From Stagonosporopsis chrysanthemi (Eukaryota > Ascomycota > Dothideomycetes > Pleosporales > Didymellaceae), in contig JAFISE010000057.1 of the NCBI GenBank assembly GCA_022560025.1, positions 1 to 64,000 on the forward strand: 64,000 nucleotides of DNA, in the 5' to 3' direction. Numbering within the stretch: position 1 is the stretch's first letter; the number at the start of each line of letters is the position of its first letter. Position numbers and translations under genes: made by a program. The notes under the pieces were generated by a model, which searched no databases, was not told where the DNA came from, and saw nothing but the letters and a program-made list of their open reading frames with translations. Shown here piece after piece: positions 62,419 through 64,000 of the stretch.

Positions 62419-63467
62419 TCAAACGTCGATCGCATCGACCGTAACGCCCTTAACCCACGTGTACTGCATAACGCGAGCCACCTCGAGGGCTGAGTCGTGG
62501 GATGCCAAAGTGCCAACCAAGTAGAGGCTGGCATCGAGGCCTGCAGTGACACCGCCGGTGGTGATAATGCGCATGCCGCCCAGCGGCATGGACGCACGCC
62601 TGGCAATTGACTCACGGCGGCGAGAGTCGCGCCAAGCGTTGCTGCCCTTGCGAGCAATGGACATCCTGCGCCCGTTCTGCGTAGTGGTGCCATCTGGAAT
62701 GTCGCCCGAGCGATCCTTCCTGATGATGTATCTGTTTGTGTCAGTGAGTGTTGCTCAAACAACCGTCGCGATTACTTACGGGTTGTCATCGGGGTTCTCG
62801 CCCAAGTCGAAGCGGGCGTTGTTGACGACGTAGCGCTCCTCCATCACGTCGGTGCGCATGGACATATCACGCTTCGCGGCGTCCTGGCAGATGGTCTCCA
62901 GACGCACATAGTAGTCTGGGTGTGTTGTAGCCGCCAGACCCTCGAGCATGCCCTGCTGGGCGAGCAAGAGGGCACCGACGTCGATAGCGAGGACGGTTCG
63001 CTCTTTGGCGGGGTTCTTCTCCTGCAACTCAACGTACTTGGTAAGGAGGTTGAGGGGTTCGGTCTTGTTCTTGAGAACATCGAAGATGCCCTCGCCGCCG
63101 GGAACGATGATGACATCAAAGTCTCCAAGCTCGTCGTTGGCATCATCGTAGTCCATATCGGCCTTGATGGTGAGGCCCTGGACAGAGGTCATGGCAGCCT
63201 GAGGGCCAACAAACTGGCACTCGAAGGCCTTGCTGGCTGCAATTGGTGTAAGTGAGGGTCCAAAAAAGGGTCCAGCTGCAAAACCGGCATTGCGACCACG
63301 ATTGACAATCAGGTAGGAGGCTTACACTTGTCCTTGGGGTTCTCGAGCGAGCGGCTCAAGACTTCGAGTGGACCAGCCACATCAAGCGTGTTGTAGCCAG
63401 GGAAGAGGGTGAACAGCACCTTGACCTTCTCCTCGGGGCCATTGGTGCTGTCAGCGATTGCACTCAT
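62419..63467 (-). CDS. DJ-1/PfpI-family protein lacking the nucleophile Cys
   Basis: Member of the DJ-1/PfpI (type 1 glutamine amidotransferase-like) superfamily, which includes isonitrile hydratases, glyoxalases and chaperones. Exons: 63467-63326, 63236-62780, 62731-62419; introns of 89 and 48 nt; 303 residues. The fold begins VKVLFTLFPGYNTLDVAGPL with the conserved LD..GP, then LGDFDVIIVPGGEGIFDVL. At the nucleophile elbow, where relatives read VCTGALLLA, this protein has IDVGALLLAQQGMLEGLAAT, so the catalytic Cys is replaced by Asp (about D133). The C-terminal part has ITTGGVTAGLDASLYLVG. A basic Ser/Arg insertion (GRRMSIARKGSNAWRDSRRR) lies before it, rich in possible phosphorylation sites. 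A Cys-independent activity or regulatory role is likely; the function is unknown. Confidence 0.87.
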
Positions 63468-64000
63468 CCTGAATGATCTGCGGCGGGATTTGTATAACGA
63501 GAATTGGGGTGAATAGTGGAATGGTGAAAGATTGAGACTGTAAGATCGTGTGAGGAAGATGAATCAAAGGTGCACTGCGAGGGGCAGCGATCTATCTATG
63601 TATGGTCAGCTGAGGACCTCGTGCCCCTCGTGCCATCCAGTCGCGTCACCGTGAAGCTCCCCCAGGAAACGAGTGACTTCCCCGCACAGCAGGAGCCACC
63701 CAAAGCTCAGAGCGCTGGCAGTTCTGTGGGGCGGCGGGACACGGGCCAGGTGAAGGGCCGCCTTAGTGCCTTGATGCAACCGTTCGGCCCGTTCTGCCTG
63801 AGGCAACATCACCGAGCATGATCGACAATGGAATTATAGCAGTATGCTATGTGTTCATACGCAGAGTTGGCTGACGCGAAGGTAGAGCATGCAGCTTGAT
63901 GCTGTGAATCTACAGTTTAGCTCCTTTCCGCCACCGTTTCAAGCTGCAGGGCCTCCCTGTTGACGTCTAGTTGTACAAAGAAGCTCGTTTCTTGTGAGCG
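63468..64000. other. 5' flank of the DJ-1-like gene to window end
   Basis: 533 bp with no supported gene. It contains the promoter of the DJ-1-like gene; a TATACAAAT stretch close to its ATG is too near to be the TATA box. Confidence 0.5.

Noticed and set aside
1..64000. CRISPR arrays, prophage or bacterial operons
   Set aside because: Intron-bearing single genes throughout, with no regularly spaced repeats, indicate a eukaryotic genome.

Overview
This is a stretch of nuclear DNA from a filamentous ascomycete (Pezizomycotina, most likely Dothideomycetes). The evidence is as follows: about 22 well-spaced single genes on both strands; short introns of roughly 43-90 nt with GTRNGT donors and CTRAC-like branch points; fungal families such as a FAB1 lipid kinase, a quinate-permease-like sugar porter, a Leptosphaeria-type opsin and a GH16 glucanase; and (TTAGGG)n as the telomere-type motif. 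The class is inferred from remembered family resemblance, not from a search. No rRNA, tRNA, CRISPR array, prophage or bacterial-style operon was seen. Most gene models were assembled by hand from splice signals and frame agreement.

Layout. 1-3.5 kb: a 93-base G run (probably an artificial contig end), low-complexity DNA and one unrecognised minus-strand gene. 3.5-15.1 kb: a divergent pair, a TPP1/Est3-type telomere (shelterin) protein on the minus strand and the 2,398-residue phosphoinositide kinase FAB1 on the plus strand. Their shared promoter carries four tandem AACCCT telomere repeats. 15.1-19.5 kb: a decaying island with a frameshifted aminoglycoside-phosphotransferase-like gene, a gene cut by an in-frame TGA, a third gene with a possible frameshift, a diverged duplication, a repeat shared with the FAB1 3' flank, and a 146-bp MITE-like element. 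20-27.3 kb: quinate-permease-like transporter, DUF2264 protein, RPEL-repeat protein, and a small secreted six-cysteine protein. 27.8-32.1 kb: a proton-pump-type opsin and a ZIP zinc transporter, divergent across 2 kb. 32.4-43.3 kb: DNA polymerase kappa, a coiled-coil protein, mitochondrial aspartyl-tRNA synthetase and a FAT1-type acyl-CoA synthetase. 44.4-53.2 kb: AT-hook protein, LigD-type 3'-phosphoesterase, a single-pass Cys-rich membrane protein, NIF3-like protein and a free-standing alanyl-tRNA editing protein. 53.2-64 kb: GH16 glucanase, nitroreductase, a P2C-like cation ATPase and a DJ-1/PfpI protein lacking the nucleophilic cysteine.

The genes do not form one pathway. Themes that recur are genome maintenance (TPP1-like, polymerase kappa, LigD phosphoesterase), translation fidelity (AspRS, AlaX-like), transport (sugar/quinate, zinc, cations, light-driven protons) and cell surface/secretion (GH16, Cys-rich membrane protein, secreted peptide). 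The items most worth following are the telomere-repeat tract in the promoter of a telomere-protein gene and the cluster of broken genes at 15-19.5 kb.
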